In this document: piece by piece, positions 1-12,700 of the stretch | Layout: each line of letters begins with the position of its first letter | Position numbering within the stretch: the stretch's first letter is position 1 | Assembly: GCA_030549495.1 (NCBI GenBank) | Contig: JAUIRK010001046.1 | Coordinates: 458,501-522,500 of the forward strand | DNA length: 64,000 nucleotides | Direction of reading: 5' to 3' | Source: Nectonema munidae | Lineage: Eukaryota > Nematomorpha > Nectonematoida > Nectonematidae | Made by a program: the position numbers and the translations under genes | Notes under the pieces: model-generated | Database searches by the model: none | Seen by the model: only the letters and a program-made list of their open reading frames with translations | What the model was told of the DNA's origin: nothing

Positions 1-170
1 ATTAACCTATCATCATAAACTTACTCAAACTTTTATCTTAAAAATAGAAATTTTTTACGTCTACATTCTCTTTAGACTACTGACCTCTTTAGGCTACTGA
101 TTTTACTTTTTTTAAATGTGCCGAGTAAAGATTAGATGTGCCGAATAGCTGAAAATAAAGATCTTTTTAA

Positions 171-299
171 CCCGTTAACGCACAGAGTCGACTATAGTCG
201 ACTTTACAAGAATAAAATCGTCTGCCTTTATCAAAGCTCTTTAATACAAATCTTCTGCTTTACATTAGATATCGTCTGATTATTCTTGTCGTTAACGGG
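171..299. mobile_element. piggyBac-type MITE, copy 1
   Basis: A 129-bp element lies between two TTAA tetramers (167-170 and 300-303), the target site used by piggyBac transposons. The ends are inverted repeats, CCCGTTAACG at the left and its complement at the right. The interior holds motifs shared with the copies at 4330 and 22302, such as TCGTCTG and TTAGATATCGTCTG. It has no coding capacity and is non-autonomous. The family assignment rests on TTAA plus the termini. Confidence 0.75.
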
Positions 300-434
300 T
301 TAATGAGTAAAAAATTTCTTTTTAATTTTGATTACTTTTTTTAACACAAGTTTAATCCAGTTTTTTATTTAAAATTTTTACTTGGTTATTTTTCGGGAAT
401 TCAAATTTTCAGTATCAGTTTTATTTTATAAATT

Positions 435-1217
435 TTTTTTCGCTAATGCTTGGCATAACAGACTATTGCAGCAAATTCAAGTAAGTGAGAGCGCTTACAG
501 TAGCGTCAAAAAAGAACGGCCCAATTAATCTCCCTGATAATAAACCGCACCACACTGTAACCCCGGTAAATTGACACGACAGTCAAGAAAAACATGTTGA
601 TTTTCAGGTCCTACTCTTCGGTCTGGATTATCGTCATTAAGAGCATGAACTAATCTTGGAATATAACTTTTCCAATCATAACCTTGCATAATGCGATGGA
701 CAGATGATTTTGAAATTCCAACCTCAAGACAAACTTGTCGTACAAACTTTTTCGGACTTCGCTGAAAACTTTACAGTACTCTTTCTTCCTGTTTAGGGCT
801 TGTTGATGTTCTAAGTCTTCCATAACGCTGTTTTTGAACGTTTTGAACATTTCTTTCAGCTTCAAACTTATCTCTAATTCGAGTTATGATAACTCGCGTT
901 GGACGTTCTCTTTGAAATTCTCTCCAAAATTTTTTTTTGCACTTCATTTGTATTTTCACACTTCCAGTAGAATTTTAGAATAAAATTTCTTTCTTCAAAG
1001 TTTAGTCTGGTAGTCATTCCTGTGTTCAAAATTTGCAAAAAAACAAAACACGTTAACAGTTATTCTAAATGTGTAAAAATATTAAATGTGTAAAAATAAA
1101 AAAAAATAATAAATGATCAATGTGAAAAAACATTTAAAATGATACTTTAAATGTTTTTACATTTTTGAAATAAAAATATTTATACATTTTTTGTATACAT
1201 TTTTTTGGGACACCCTG
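435..1217 (-). pseudogene. Tc1/mariner-like (HTH plus DDE) transposase remnant
   Basis: Read on the minus strand, a start codon at 1017 opens a frame beginning MTTRLNFEERNFILKFYW, typical of the helix-turn-helix N-terminus of an IS630/Tc1/mariner-like transposase family common in arthropods. It continues with a second helix-turn-helix (about 870-950) and a GRLRT-type linker (about 810). Near 700-740 is a segment like [16 protein letters not shown]. Near 480-560 is the core-domain piece [17 protein letters not shown]. The DNA between these pieces is deleted, there is at least one frameshift in an A-run near 940, and the catalytic part after about 435 is missing. The outer end carries a terminal motif GGGACACCCTG at 1207-1217, the usual end of this family. 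The opposite end was not found, so the copy is 3'-truncated. It is dead. Confidence 0.75.
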
Positions 1218-1440
1218 AATCTTTTAGATATTTTTACTTAAAATTTGAATAAAATTCTTATATCTAATTTTCAGGCGTAAACCAAATTTTATTCACACTT
1301 TCACACACATTAAATGAAAACTGAGTCGATAAATGAAATTAGCTCGGTTTATTTGGTATAAATAATTAATTTTATTTAAAATTTGTATGAATGTTTTCCA
1401 AATTAATATTACCATTAATAAAAATTTTGATTGACATTGC
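1218..1440 (+). repeat. Dispersed ~140-bp repeat, locus A
   Basis: Contains one full unit and part of another of a repeat recognised by ATTGACA/ATTCACACTTTC, an ACTGAGTCGA-like block, TTGGTATAAA and TATTTTATTTAAA. The landmark ATTGACA-type motif recurs near 1291 and 1429, a spacing of about 140 bp. Related units occur at 6591-6795, 24570-25045 and, in part, 31500-31562. No coding potential. Confidence 0.5.
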
Positions 1441-3339
1441 TACACGGTTGCCATCTTTATTGGAAAGATATGTATGCATAAGTATTATGTGTTCCAATAT
1501 ATATATATGATTATAAATTTTCAAGAGAGTATCTAAGTAAGTCACTTGCATTATGTTAATTATATAATAATCTAAAAATGATAATATACATAAGAAACAA
1601 TAATTTTCTGTTAAAAAACACAAAATTTAGCAATCTAAATATCTTTATTGAACATTAATAATGTTTTTATCAAAAATATCGCTATTGAATACATAAATAA
1701 AATGACACCTAAGTGCCCTAGTATGGGCCATAAAAAGGGCATTTGTGTGGTTAACACAATGTTTAATATACACACGAGAAAAATGGAAGACAGATTAGTG
1801 TGAGTGTCACGACGCTTTGAGTGTATCTATTTTTATGCTGTGAGATTTCCTCAAGAATCTTTTGCCATTAGTTTTCGATGGCGTTTAGTGTATCACTAGG
1901 CTTTAGAGAACCTATTGTTTGATATCTTTCATATTTGTCTTTGCGCCATATCCTCTTGAATTGTTAGTGCTTGCTAGAAGAATCATTGTTCTAAAGCCTC
2001 ACCCGCATATTGAACATCGCAAACGACTGAACTGGGATTTTTCCTCGTATATTCGAGAGAGGCAACGTACTAGCCTACCTACACCTAAGTTGCACTAACG
2101 CCTTTTTCAATGGGTGTCTTTTCTGTTTCTGCCCATTGGCAAGTAAACATCAGAGATTCATGATGAATCTTCCCTTTTTCACCGATTTCTGAGAGCCAGA
2201 TTGCTTGCTTAAATTAAAAATTATTTCGAAGAAGTTAGGATTAAGTTTAGGCGACAAATAAAAATAGAAAATCCTTAAATAATTCTGGTACTTTTCGGTA
2301 ATGTGAAAATGATTTTCTATTATACCTGTGACAAACTGGTTAAACTCAGTGCTCTCTTGAAACAACTATTTCGGTATAGTTTTTATGTTATCTAAGCATT
2401 CTATTAATACCTTCATTATACTTACAAAAATCCGACTTCTACTCCAAATATTCGAAAAATCCTTGCTTTCGTCTCCGATGAAATGTCATCCGATATACTC
2501 ATAATAATTAAAATAGTTTGTTGAAAATAGTACCAGTTTTTCAAAAAAAACATTTATCAAAGAGTTTTTAATATAAATAACAAATTTTTGTTTATTGAAA
2601 TAATTGTAGAGCAAATAAGTAAGAATGGGAAGTTACATTTGATGTAGAATAATGATAATAATCTATATGAGTAGTTAACCACATCCATAAAAAATTAAAG
2701 CCAATTAATTTTGTTTTGGATGCATTAGTAATTTATGATGCAAAGATTTTTCTTTTTAATATTAGTTTTTCAAGCTTGATCAGAATAGTTTTTATCCTTA
2801 CAACAAAGCTTTTAAAAGGATAAAAGATAATCATATCAATATGAAAAGAAAATTTGTAACATACTCTCTTTTTTAGAAGAATTAATTAGAAATAATATTT
2901 CTTAGAAACTAAGATTTATTTTTATCAAAGAAGTGCAAAGCGCTATCAAACAAATACTCATAATGTTTCTTCAATGTTGATTGAACATTACAAGATGGTA
3001 ACATTTTTCCTTTAAAATGTGTTAATGGAAACTGCTTTTAATGCGTTTTCTCTACATTTTGTTGATATGGTCTGCATCATTTTTGCTGTCTGCGTTTTCT
3101 AATGCAATTCCTTATGAGTTTTTTATGCTGAATTTGAAAATGCTAGTCATTTGCTTTTGATGGCTCAACGGAAGAATTCCTAATTTCAGGAAAAACTTCT
3201 TCAATTTTATTTTTGTTTATATCGTTTTTTTCATTTTTTTCAGTTATTTAAACACGTTTTATTTTATATTTTATATAGAATCTAAAATAAATAGAAAATG
3301 TAATCCAGATTGGTTTTGCTATATTTCTATAATCACAAA
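1441..3339. other. AT-rich stretch without recognised gene
   Basis: I see no gene, RNA or intact element here apart from the coding-like patch at 1790-1954. Short open frames on the minus strand at 1372-1623 and 2150-2365 have the composition of random AT-rich DNA and match no family I know. Confidence 0.5.
1790..1954 (-). pseudogene. Coding-like patch, family unknown
   Basis: One minus-strand frame runs about 55 codons with a single stop, in a local base composition less AT-rich than its surroundings. It contains RIWRKDKYERYQTIGSLKP followed by an acidic and basic helical stretch. The balance of charged residues looks protein-like. I cannot name a family. It could be a decayed retroelement or host exon, or chance. 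Confidence 0.2.
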
Positions 3340-4325
3340 ATTTGTTAAAAAATGTTATCATGCTTATTTTGGGTGACGATCAAGACAAATCTTTTGCGCC
3401 ACATATTTTTTGTAGAACATGTGTTGAAAGCTTGCGGCGATTGACTAATGAGAAACAGGAAGAATTTTACTTCGGTTTGTTGTTTGGCGAGAGCCAAAAG
3501 ACCGTATTACATATTGTTATTTTTGCATGACAAACTTAGAAGTTATTAACAAAAAGAAAAGGTCCTTTATTAATTATCCTGATGTTTTCTCCGAAACCAG
3601 TTCCCTATGGGCCAGGTGTCGGATTACCTAAGCGGCCTCTTAAAAATTGATGGATTTCGAGTTCCGAAGAAGAGAAGAAAACATATCTGACAAGGCATTC
3701 ATATTTTCGGTGATTAAAGATGAAACAAAAACATTAAACCAAGCTGATATCAATGATTTGACAATAGACTTAGGTTTATCCAAAGAGTCTTCTCAATTAC
3801 TGAGCTCATGGCTAAAACAAAATAACTTATTAGCACCTGAAACCACCTTTGCTTGGTATAAAGAGCGGGAAAAAGAATTCAAAAATTTTTTCGCTTACAA
3901 TAGCAACTCGTCATTTATTTTTTGTAAAGATATCAAAGGATTGATAGAGGCTTTAGGAGTTGAATATAATTCTAGAGATTGGAGACCTTTCCTAAATTCT
4001 TCTCTTAAAAGTTTTAAAGCAGTCTTGATTAATAATGGCAACACATTTGGATCAGTTCCTATTGCTCATTCAGTAGAAATTAAAGAAAACTTTAAGGATA
4101 CGAAAGATCTATTGGCTGCATTGAAGTACGCAGAACACCAGTCGATGATGTGTGGAGATTTAAAGGTTCAATTTTTAAACAATTGTATTATTTTAGAGTA
4201 TGAAATCCTTGAACATATTTATTTTATTTTTAGATTGTCACCATTCTCATGGGGCTGAAAGTGGCTATACAAAATATCCATGTTTTTGTGTTTATGGGAC
4301 AGCCGAACTGATGGATTGCACTATA
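3340..4325 (+). pseudogene. Broken copy of an uncharacterised multi-copy animal gene family
   Basis: The longest frame (3647-4258, 203 residues) carries blocks I recall from an uncharacterised protein family present in many copies in arthropod and cnidarian genomes: MDFEFRRREENISD, then DWRPFLNSSLKSFKAVLINNG, then IAHSVEIKENF. Upstream, 3342-3530 shows GDDQDKSFAPHIFC with a Cys-rich N-terminal zone, and WREPKD followed by YCYFCMTNLE. Downstream of 4230 is SGYTKYPCF. The order of blocks agrees with that family, but they do not lie in one frame, so the copy is broken with several breaks. A piggyBac-type MITE follows directly at 4330 and interrupts the region where the family's C-terminal part would lie. 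Function is unknown; a mobile-element origin is likely because of the copy number. Confidence 0.6.
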
Positions 4326-4329
4326 TTAA

Positions 4330-4460
4330 CCCATTTAAGACCAAGCAAAGCAGACGATATCTAAAAAAAACGCAGATGATTTATATTCAAAGTCATTGAA
4401 AAAAGCAGACGAAGATGAAATTACTTATGTTCCAAAATAGGAACATTGGTCGTAAATGGG
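4330..4460. mobile_element. piggyBac-type MITE, copy 2
   Basis: A 131-bp element with TTAA on both sides (4326-4329, 4461-4464). The terminal inverted repeats are CCCATTTAAGACCAA and its near-perfect complement TTGGTCGTAAATGGG, one mismatch in 15. The interior is almost identical to copies 3 and 4. It has inserted into the broken gene that ends at about 4325, so it is younger than that gene's arrival. Confidence 0.85.
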
Positions 4461-4789
4461 TTAAACAGAAAATTGAGAACACAAATGAAAACAGTATCAC
4501 ATAATTTTTGGCTGAACCTTTTGTGTCTCTCCACACAAAAATTTGCTTCCAACTTTACACATAAAATTATTTCTTATGAAAAATTTTACCAACGCCATAG
4601 ATGAAAATAGTCAAATTTTTTCTTTTTTAACAAAAAATTACTCGCTTAAGTAATGCCAAAATGAAAGCAGGTGTTTTCGATGGAACACAAATAAGAGAAT
4701 TGATAAGGATACAGATTTTGATATTTTAATCAAGCTAAAGCCATGAAATAAGCCCTAAATTGAAGCACAATTCAGGGTCAAATCGTGTG

Positions 4790-5735
4790 GCTCATGCAGC
4801 GGCCTCTAACGATGATCATACAAATTACAGTGATGCTTCTTTTGTGGGGTAAAAGATATCCAAGGAACAACCGAGTACTTTTTCCAGCAAAAGGCTATAT
4901 TTTTCCAATGTGGAAAAATGGGCCATCTTCCTAAAGTAGGCAAATCAAAGAGTGCTCCGACAAATTGGAAGAAAATACCTTCTCTAAATGGCACAAAGTG
5001 CAAAGTTTTTTTGGACACTGGAAGTACAGAAAAATTTATGGATATAGATACTGGAATGTTTAAAGCTAAAATTATCCCCTTACAAAGAAAGTGTAAGCAT
5101 AGCTTCTAGCAAATTTTATGTACACGCATTAGGAAGCAGGGTGCTATAAATTATTTGGAACAAAAAACAAGTTCTCCTTCAAATGAATCAAATTTCTTCG
5201 ATATGATATTCACAATGGAGAGTATACCGATACCCTCAAATAATGGCGATCTGAAAAGAATGATATAATTTTTTCATATTACGCCAAATGAATTCGCAAT
5301 TATTCGACAATAATTCCATCCCTCAGAAAAGCGTCATCTTTCTTCTGAACAACTAGCAAAGAAGAGTAATTGAGTCACTAAAGAAGAAAATTAGAAATTC
5401 AACTTTACGTGAAATAGGCAAGGTCATTGCTTGTTCCTCTGAGAAAACAATTGCAGCATTGCATTTACAAGAAGGAAGATGACCAGTTGTCTTCTTCTCT
5501 AAAAATCTTAACCAAATCGAAAAAAAAACCAGATTGTCGAAAAGGAGGCATATACGATTATCGAAGTTATTCAACATTGGAAGCATTTTCTGATTGGACA
5601 ACATTTCACGGGAATTACTGATCAGAAAGCTGTTTTCTATATATTTAACAACGAAGAGGCACTTGGAGTCAGCTTCGTATTCATTAATCAAATATCGATC
5701 AGAAGTTGACATTTATCTGCGGATGCATTAACAAG
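4790..5735 (+). mobile_element. Gypsy-type LTR retrotransposon fossil (gag end and pol pieces)
   Basis: Pieces of a Ty3/Gypsy-like element in the usual order. There is a zinc-knuckle-like patch near 4885-4960 (QCGKMGHLPK), a retropepsin-like patch near 5000-5040 (FLDTGSTEKFMDID), and reverse transcriptase end to RNase H patches near 5290-5735, including PVVFFSKNL, HFLIGQHFTGITDQKAV and ADALTRL. No LTRs, integrase or envelope were seen. The element is broken, with at least several breaks, and truncated at both sides. It is probably old, since no flanking repeats remain. Confidence 0.65.
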
Positions 5736-5786
5736 ACTTACTTTACTTACTTTACTTTACTTAATTACTTACTTTACTTTACTACC
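5731..5786 (+). repeat. (TTAC/TTTAC)n simple repeat
   Basis: An imperfect run of ACTTACTTT-type motifs directly joins the end of the Gypsy fossil to piggyBac MITE copy 3. Confidence 0.8.
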
Positions 5787-5790
5787 TTAA

Positions 5791-5893
5791 CCCATTAATT
5801 AGATGATATCTAAAAAAATGCAGACGATTTATATTCAAAGTCATTGAAAAAAGCAGACGAAGATGAAATTACTTATGTTCCCAAATGGTGACG
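5791..5893. mobile_element. piggyBac-type MITE, copy 3, decayed
   Basis: It begins after TTAA (5787-5790) with CCCATTAATTAGATGATATC and then matches copy 2 nearly base for base through GCAGACGAAGATGAAATTAC. The right end is shortened and diverged, with a TTAA at 5894-5897. Same orientation as copy 2. Confidence 0.7.
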
Positions 5894-6590
5894 TTAAGGA
5901 GCACAATTTATAAATTCTAGCTTTATATAACAGAATTAGTTTGTAAAATATTAAAGTTTTCTATTCACACACATCGCTCCATATGAAGATAATCTTTTAA
6001 TTTTTTTACTTAAAAAAGCGAATTGAAGTAATAAACAGTCTTTTAAATTCAAAATTTTAAAAGATAAATTTTTTACCACTGTGGTCATCAACAGATTTTA
6101 ACTTAAAATTTGACGAGAAGGGTGAATGAGTTTCTGTGTTTGGAGCAAAAAAATATCTTTTAAAATTTTCAATAAAAACTGCTTACTATTTTAATTAACT
6201 TTTTTTTTAATAATTTTCACGTCTTTCAAATGACTCAACACCTCTTCATCTTTACATTGCTTAAATGAAATACCACATTAAGAGAATATTAGAAATTAAG
6301 ATTTAGCAATCATAAAAAGCAAAAATAATATCACATTTCTGCCAATATTTTGAGATTAATTTATTTTGAATCAAACTAGGGTGATTTAACATGTATTATA
6401 TTCTAAAACTGAGAAATAAAATCATTCTCATCCTTACACACAATTTTAACAACCATCGTTGAGTTAGTATAACAAAATAAATTAAAATTTAAATAATATT
6501 TTAGGAGAAAATTTTCATGCATCAATCAGAAATTTAATTTACACTTTTCAAGTCCAGAATGGGAAAAGATGATTAAGTATAAAATTTTAT
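5894..6590. other. AT-rich stretch, nothing recognised
   Basis: No open frame, repeat end or RNA signal that I can support. Confidence 0.5.
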
Positions 6591-6795
6591 TTAATTTATT
6601 ATTTGAGTAAAATTTGATAAAATTTTCAGTCATTGAACCAAAATTTGATTGACATCTTCAAAACTTAATTGCCAAAACTGAGCTGAGGAATGAAACAAGA
6701 ATGGCCGATTTATTATTAAAAATATATTTTATTTAAATTTTGAATAAATATTTTTGCTGCCAATAATTGTAATTTTGATTGACATTTGCTTGTAT
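6591..6795 (+). repeat. Dispersed ~130-145-bp repeat, locus B
   Basis: Two copies of a landmark (AATTTGATTGACA at about 6642 and AATTTTGATTGACA at about 6772) about 130 bp apart. Between them are AATTGCCAAAACTGAG, GAATGAAAC and ATATTTTATTTAAATTT, as in the tandem units at 24570-25045. Confidence 0.55.
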
Positions 6796-9700
6796 ACAAG
6801 TATATAGCAATGTTTATTTTTTAATTAATGGGTAAGTAAGTAATTTCTTTGAAAAAATAATTTAGAAATAAAATCAAAACGGTCACTTAATTGGTTTGAG
6901 ACTCTACATTCATGGAAATGTCATGTATCAACAATTATGCAAACAATTTAAAAAGATGAAATTCAATTTACAAAGTGTAAAACACAATTGAACCCCAATA
7001 AAATGTTGAATCCAAAGAGGAAAATCGTGATAGTGAATCAATTTAGCAATGGTAAATACAACTTTGCAATTTTTTAGACTTTTTTGTCTCCACGGATCCG
7101 GCCTTTATATTTTTATTATGTAAAAACATTTTGTACATTGGAGGTTGATGAGAAAGCTTGAGAATATACGAAGTTTTCGCCAAAGTTAGAGAATTGGTGA
7201 AAGATTAACCTTGTTTTTGAGTATTGATTTTTGAGTTTTCAAATTAATTATATGAGAATAAGCTTTAAAGCAAAAAAACACCCAACTTTTGCATATACAA
7301 ATTTGCCAACTTGAATTATTCAGTTAGTCATTCACCTAGTTTAGGTATATAGTTTGATATGGAAGTAGTTTTTAGTCGTGGTTGCTAATTTTATAAAGAT
7401 TTTTTAAACTTAAAAAAAAGAAAAGAACTTTTTATAACTTGGCAAATGTTCTTTTTTTTTATACAATTTTCAACTGGCTAGATGTCCCCTGGACAAATGT
7501 CAACTGTGGAAATACATTAGTTTTTGTACACTTGTTTTTGATAGGCTACAACCAAATTTACGCTAGTGTCAGGATGCGCGCATTCAAAAGGAATTATGTG
7601 AAGTGCTTTGTCATCATTTTTAAGAAAGAAATGCAGATTTCCTTTTCCTAAAATGTTACTTTACTCAATACTTTAGCACAATAATTGAAGGCAATTCTGA
7701 GCCTTATCTCATTTTATGCACATTTCCTTATATTTAAACTCAACACTTCTATAAATCTTCTTTCATCAAAATGATAAGCTTATTATTATAAGGTATAGAG
7801 AAAGAAAGTAAAGATGATATGATGACGTAAGATGTGCATTACACCCTTTCTGCTATTTATTAACGTGGATTACATTTGGCGTAAGAGAGCTTAATCGTTA
7901 ATGTGCCTTTTACCTCTTGGATACTAGGAGATCATAAAGGTATTTGGGTTCGTGAGCACACCTTGTTCAACATTATCACCACTATTATTCTCCTTTATCA
8001 TATACTATATAGGTACCGAGAGACAATCTTTGCACAAAGGCGATAGATATTGAGAGATAACCTTTCTTCTTGCATTACATGTGCTCAAGACAAGTAGTAT
8101 AAGAAATAAAAAAGTATCTGCCTGCCATATCTCCGATTCCCTTTCTTTTGAAATCGCCTTATAGTTGTATAATTATTATTAATTAATTAAATGCTGGTGA
8201 TGATCTTCTCTGATAAGTGGAAATAATAAAAGTCGAGGAGATATCATCATCATCACCTAGGCCACCATGTCCAAAGCACTCATCATCGACAAGACTAATT
8301 AGCCGTATTATGAAAGCGGGTGCCAAACTTCTTGTTTGTGTCTACGTTAAATTATATACCTAGGTATTTGAATGCATAAAAAAACAATTACAAAGTGGAA
8401 TGTAGAAGTTGACCAGTTGAAAATTCAAGTTATAAACAGAATTATAATAAGAATAAGTTGAATTATGAACGATTAATTAATTATTTTAATTACCATATAT
8501 ATATATATATATATGTGGGTTTTGTACGACCTCGCTAATTAGCATCCCTAAAACTTTCATCCCAAAACACGATTTTAGCATTCATCCCTTGCTTCAATTC
8601 CCGGAAAGATAGAGGATTTTCAGGTAATATTAAATCATGATATTGGAAATACTTTCAAAAATAAAAATAATACTTTAAAAAAATTTTAATGATCAAAATT
8701 AAGTTTAATATGATGTCTCAAATGGTTAATATTTACTCAAATGCCTACGCCTGTATTTATGGTTTTTTTGCAAATTTAATTTGTCGATAATTTAGTTAGT
8801 TATATATTTAATCAGTTAGGCGTTCATTATAAAATTAAATGAACTTAATGAAAATTGAGAAAGAAAAATCAATTTCTTATAAAGTGTGGGTTCAATTTTT
8901 ATTACTCCATTTTCATTATGTTAATTTGGAGCTTTTGAATAACAACTGTTACTTTCTTCTTTTAGAAGAAGAATACATTTTTTTTATACTAAAAGTTACA
9001 GAAGGATAAGTTCTTAATTTTTCAATATATACATTAGATAGACTAAGTATAGGCATGGTGAATACATATATATATTAATTGGGTTCTTTTTCGCGTTGAG
9101 CTCTACCATCCCTCCTCCATAGTCAAAAAGTTTTTATCTTAGGTAAAATATGATTAGAAAATGCTCTTGCTGTCCCAAATTACTACTTTGTGAAAGTTTC
9201 CGTTTATTTGTTCCCCTAAAATACTTTCTTCACATGACTACCAGATCTTACCCTTCCGGTGGGTTTATAACATTTTTTTCTAAATTTAATTTATTTCTGA
9301 AAATATTATATACAAAATCATTGTGAATGAATGCCTAGAGTAGGAAAAAATTAACACTTTGATAAAAATATACGGAAGTGGTATATTTTTATGTATATGT
9401 TTTCGCGAAAGATTTAGTATATTTCATGGGTTCGTTGAAAGTAAAAAGGTGAGAAGCGCTTGCAAAAAGTATTATTAGTGTAGTGTAGCATGCGCAAAAA
9501 ATACAAAATAACAATCACATCTGTGTAGGCAACAAATAAAAGTACATTTTTGGTTTTATAACTATAATTCAAGATGAGAAAGAATGCAACTTTTGTTTGT
9601 AGACGTTGTAAAATCCGATTTTTTGAAATCAGTTCTTTGTTTAGCCGTACAGATCATGATATATTAAAATTAATTAAGCTTCTTACAGCGCCCAATCTGA

Positions 9701-12700
9701 ACAAAGGCTCTCTTGAAAATGAGATCATCTGATATAAGTAGACTCCTTTTAAATATTGTCCCATTTTGCGGCAAATTATTTATTATAATGGGAAAAAAGC
9801 GGTAAAGAGAAGCGTTTTCAAATACAAAAATAGAAATTTGATGTAACTGTATTATTATTTTAATTTGAAAAAATTACCTTTAAAAATAAACTTACACTTC
9901 TTTACATGCATTTTTTAAATAAAAGAAAATTAAAAAAAAAAGTCATAACAAACACTAATTCCATTATCTTTACATGATTATAACATTATAAAATATAATA
10001 TATATAAAACTAAATTTAAATTAGGTAATTGCCAAAGGCCTATGAGATCGCTTTTATGAAATTGCATCAGAAATGTAAATAAATATCAATAATTCCTTAA
10101 GTGTCTATTTGATTTTATTTAAACAATCCAATATTTAAATTTAAGTGTATTAATAAAAAAAATATATTGTGTTCCGGTACTCCGATATAGTTTGAATAAA
10201 ATAAATTTCGGTTATAACGAGTTTCAAAAGCGTACACTCTATTAATTCGTATAATAAAATTGGAACTTCATTATCAAAGGATTGCCGACTCATGTTCTAG
10301 AGTTATAAAATAAATGAAAACAAATGAAAAAACGCTTATTTGTGCATTCCACGACATTAGTTCAATAAAGAGAAAATAAAAGAAGTAACTTTTTAAAGTG
10401 AGTATCAAATACTAACAAGCATGTTGAAGATAACAACCATGAAAAAGAAAGAGTATACATCGAAATCGTGTATACAAAAAATATGTGATCAGCAAAGATA
10501 TTGCGATGAAAATTGGCAGAGTGTGAACTAGGTATTGGGATTTTCTAAATGCGTATGTTACAGTAAAATTTTTTCACTTGGGAATTACATTAATTCACCA
10601 AAGTCGCTAGAAATATCATGTGATTCCTAGCCATTTCTCGTAATAACTATAGAGTGTCATTTCAGTAATTGCATAAAATACCTATCCAATCCATGAAACA
10701 CTATTGAATTCATTTAAATTTAAAGTTAAATTAAGACATATATTTCACGGAGTTTATTAAATAACTTTTCTCGATGATTGAAATTATTTTTTTCATTATT
10801 TAGATATATATTTTTGAACTTTTGACTGATACTTTTTCATTATAAAATTTTTTTTAACTTTTTTTTTAAAATAAAGTATATTTCTTTCATAATTTGAAGA
10901 AATACGTCTTCCTGTACTTCTTCTCAGATGCAAATTTTATAATACATTATTCGCCTCTCAGTTTCCAATATTTCTGAAAATTCTATTTCCAAAGATATTT
11001 TAAAACCACTTAACATTTTGAGTGAAAAGTTTTCAAAAAAAGAATTCTGTTAACAAAAGGTATTCATTTAAAAAAAGTTTTATTCATTGAGAAAAATTGT
11101 TAAAGGAAGAAAAAATTTTTATTCATATAATAAAGAATATAATCAAGAAAAGTTAAATTATTGAGAACTTTAAACTCTCAAGAACACATCTTGAAAACTT
11201 CAAAACAGTGAAGACATTGGCTTTTGCGCTACGTTCATATTATCTATAATGATATTATTTCTATACTAATATTTCTTCACGTTAATTCTTCTCAGCAGTG
11301 AACAATTTTCTATGTAAAGGCCTTCTAAAAGAAATTCAACATAAGTAGGGTTATGTTTGTAGAGAAAGCGTTTGCAAAATAAATAAGGAACATTGACTGT
11401 TTCTATAAAGTTTTGTTAACGGTAATCTGGCAATATCAGCGCGCAAATTTGTATTCTTTGAATGATGCTTCATTCATTGATTTGATTGGTCGTACCTTTT
11501 TTGAGCTAAATCCTTGGCAAACATGTTGCCAGCATCGTTGGAAACCAATCCAGATTGACGCAATCTAAAATAATTTTTTCTCTATAAGTATACCCATAGG
11601 TCAAAAATGAGTGAAGATATCGCAATTATCGATATAAAGAAATTACCATAATTTTAAGTTAGAAAAAAATTTTTTGTTCATATATTAATGAATCCAAAAT
11701 TGCTATCGAAATTAAATATTTGAAATAACACAAAATAGAATATAAATTGTGGCTTATAGTAAAGATAAAAATAATCGTATAAAAACTTTTTTATTTCACT
11801 TTATTAAAATAATTATAGCACATTTTTTCCATAATAAAATAAAGTTTTAGCAAAAGTTGATTCGTTCTTTTCCTCAACATAATTCTGTCAATAAACATTT
11901 TCTTACTGGACACAAATTAAAATTTCCCGGCGAACTCAATTATCAAATGAACATTTGGAAGATCAATTGATACTCAGAGACACTAAAGAAAAAGAAAATG
12001 TAATTAAAATATTTGTTGTCCAGGTAAATTACTTAAAAAATTAAATTTTGTTTTTGGTTCCATCTTTTTAAAAAAATTTTATGTTACTTTTATAGACATA
12101 ATGTCATATTGTAAAGCGTCTTTTTCTCAGTTCCGCAATTATTTCGACTTTAATTTGGTGTAAATTATGAGTGTTATAACAAAGAATTATTCAAAAGAAT
12201 GCAATTGCCATATTTTATAGTTCCATGTTGTTATATGTGATCATGGAAATCATAGGAAGGCTGAAATCTTAAATACTTTACTTGAAAGAAATCAAAGTAA
12301 GAATCAAATAAATATTTTAATTTGAAAACATCTAAAATTTTATCTTTTACACTTTGGATTTTTTCATCTCTTCAAAACGTTATCAGCAAAAACTTGTCTA
12401 AATCAATTTTTAAAAGTTTCCTACTTCCCACATTTTATCTCTGTTTAAAATGCTCGAAATCGCGAGAATCGAGGCTTGTTGAGTGATTTGTAGTTAATAA
12501 AGAGTCTAATTTGAATTCTTAAGTTTTCGTTGAAAAGGATGTAAGCAATCATTGTCAATTCAGTAGCAATTCACATAACAACACATTTATATTTGATAAT
12601 AATAATAATAATAACAAATAATGATAAGGAACAATAAGGATTCTATTGTGTCCAAGACAATAAACGATTAAAATCCTTGTTGAAAGTTATTTCGACAGAA

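Noticed and set aside
7439-7651. A 70-codon plus-strand frame
   Set aside because: Hydrophobic AT-rich translation with no domain, no splice or promoter support, and expected by chance in 8 kb.
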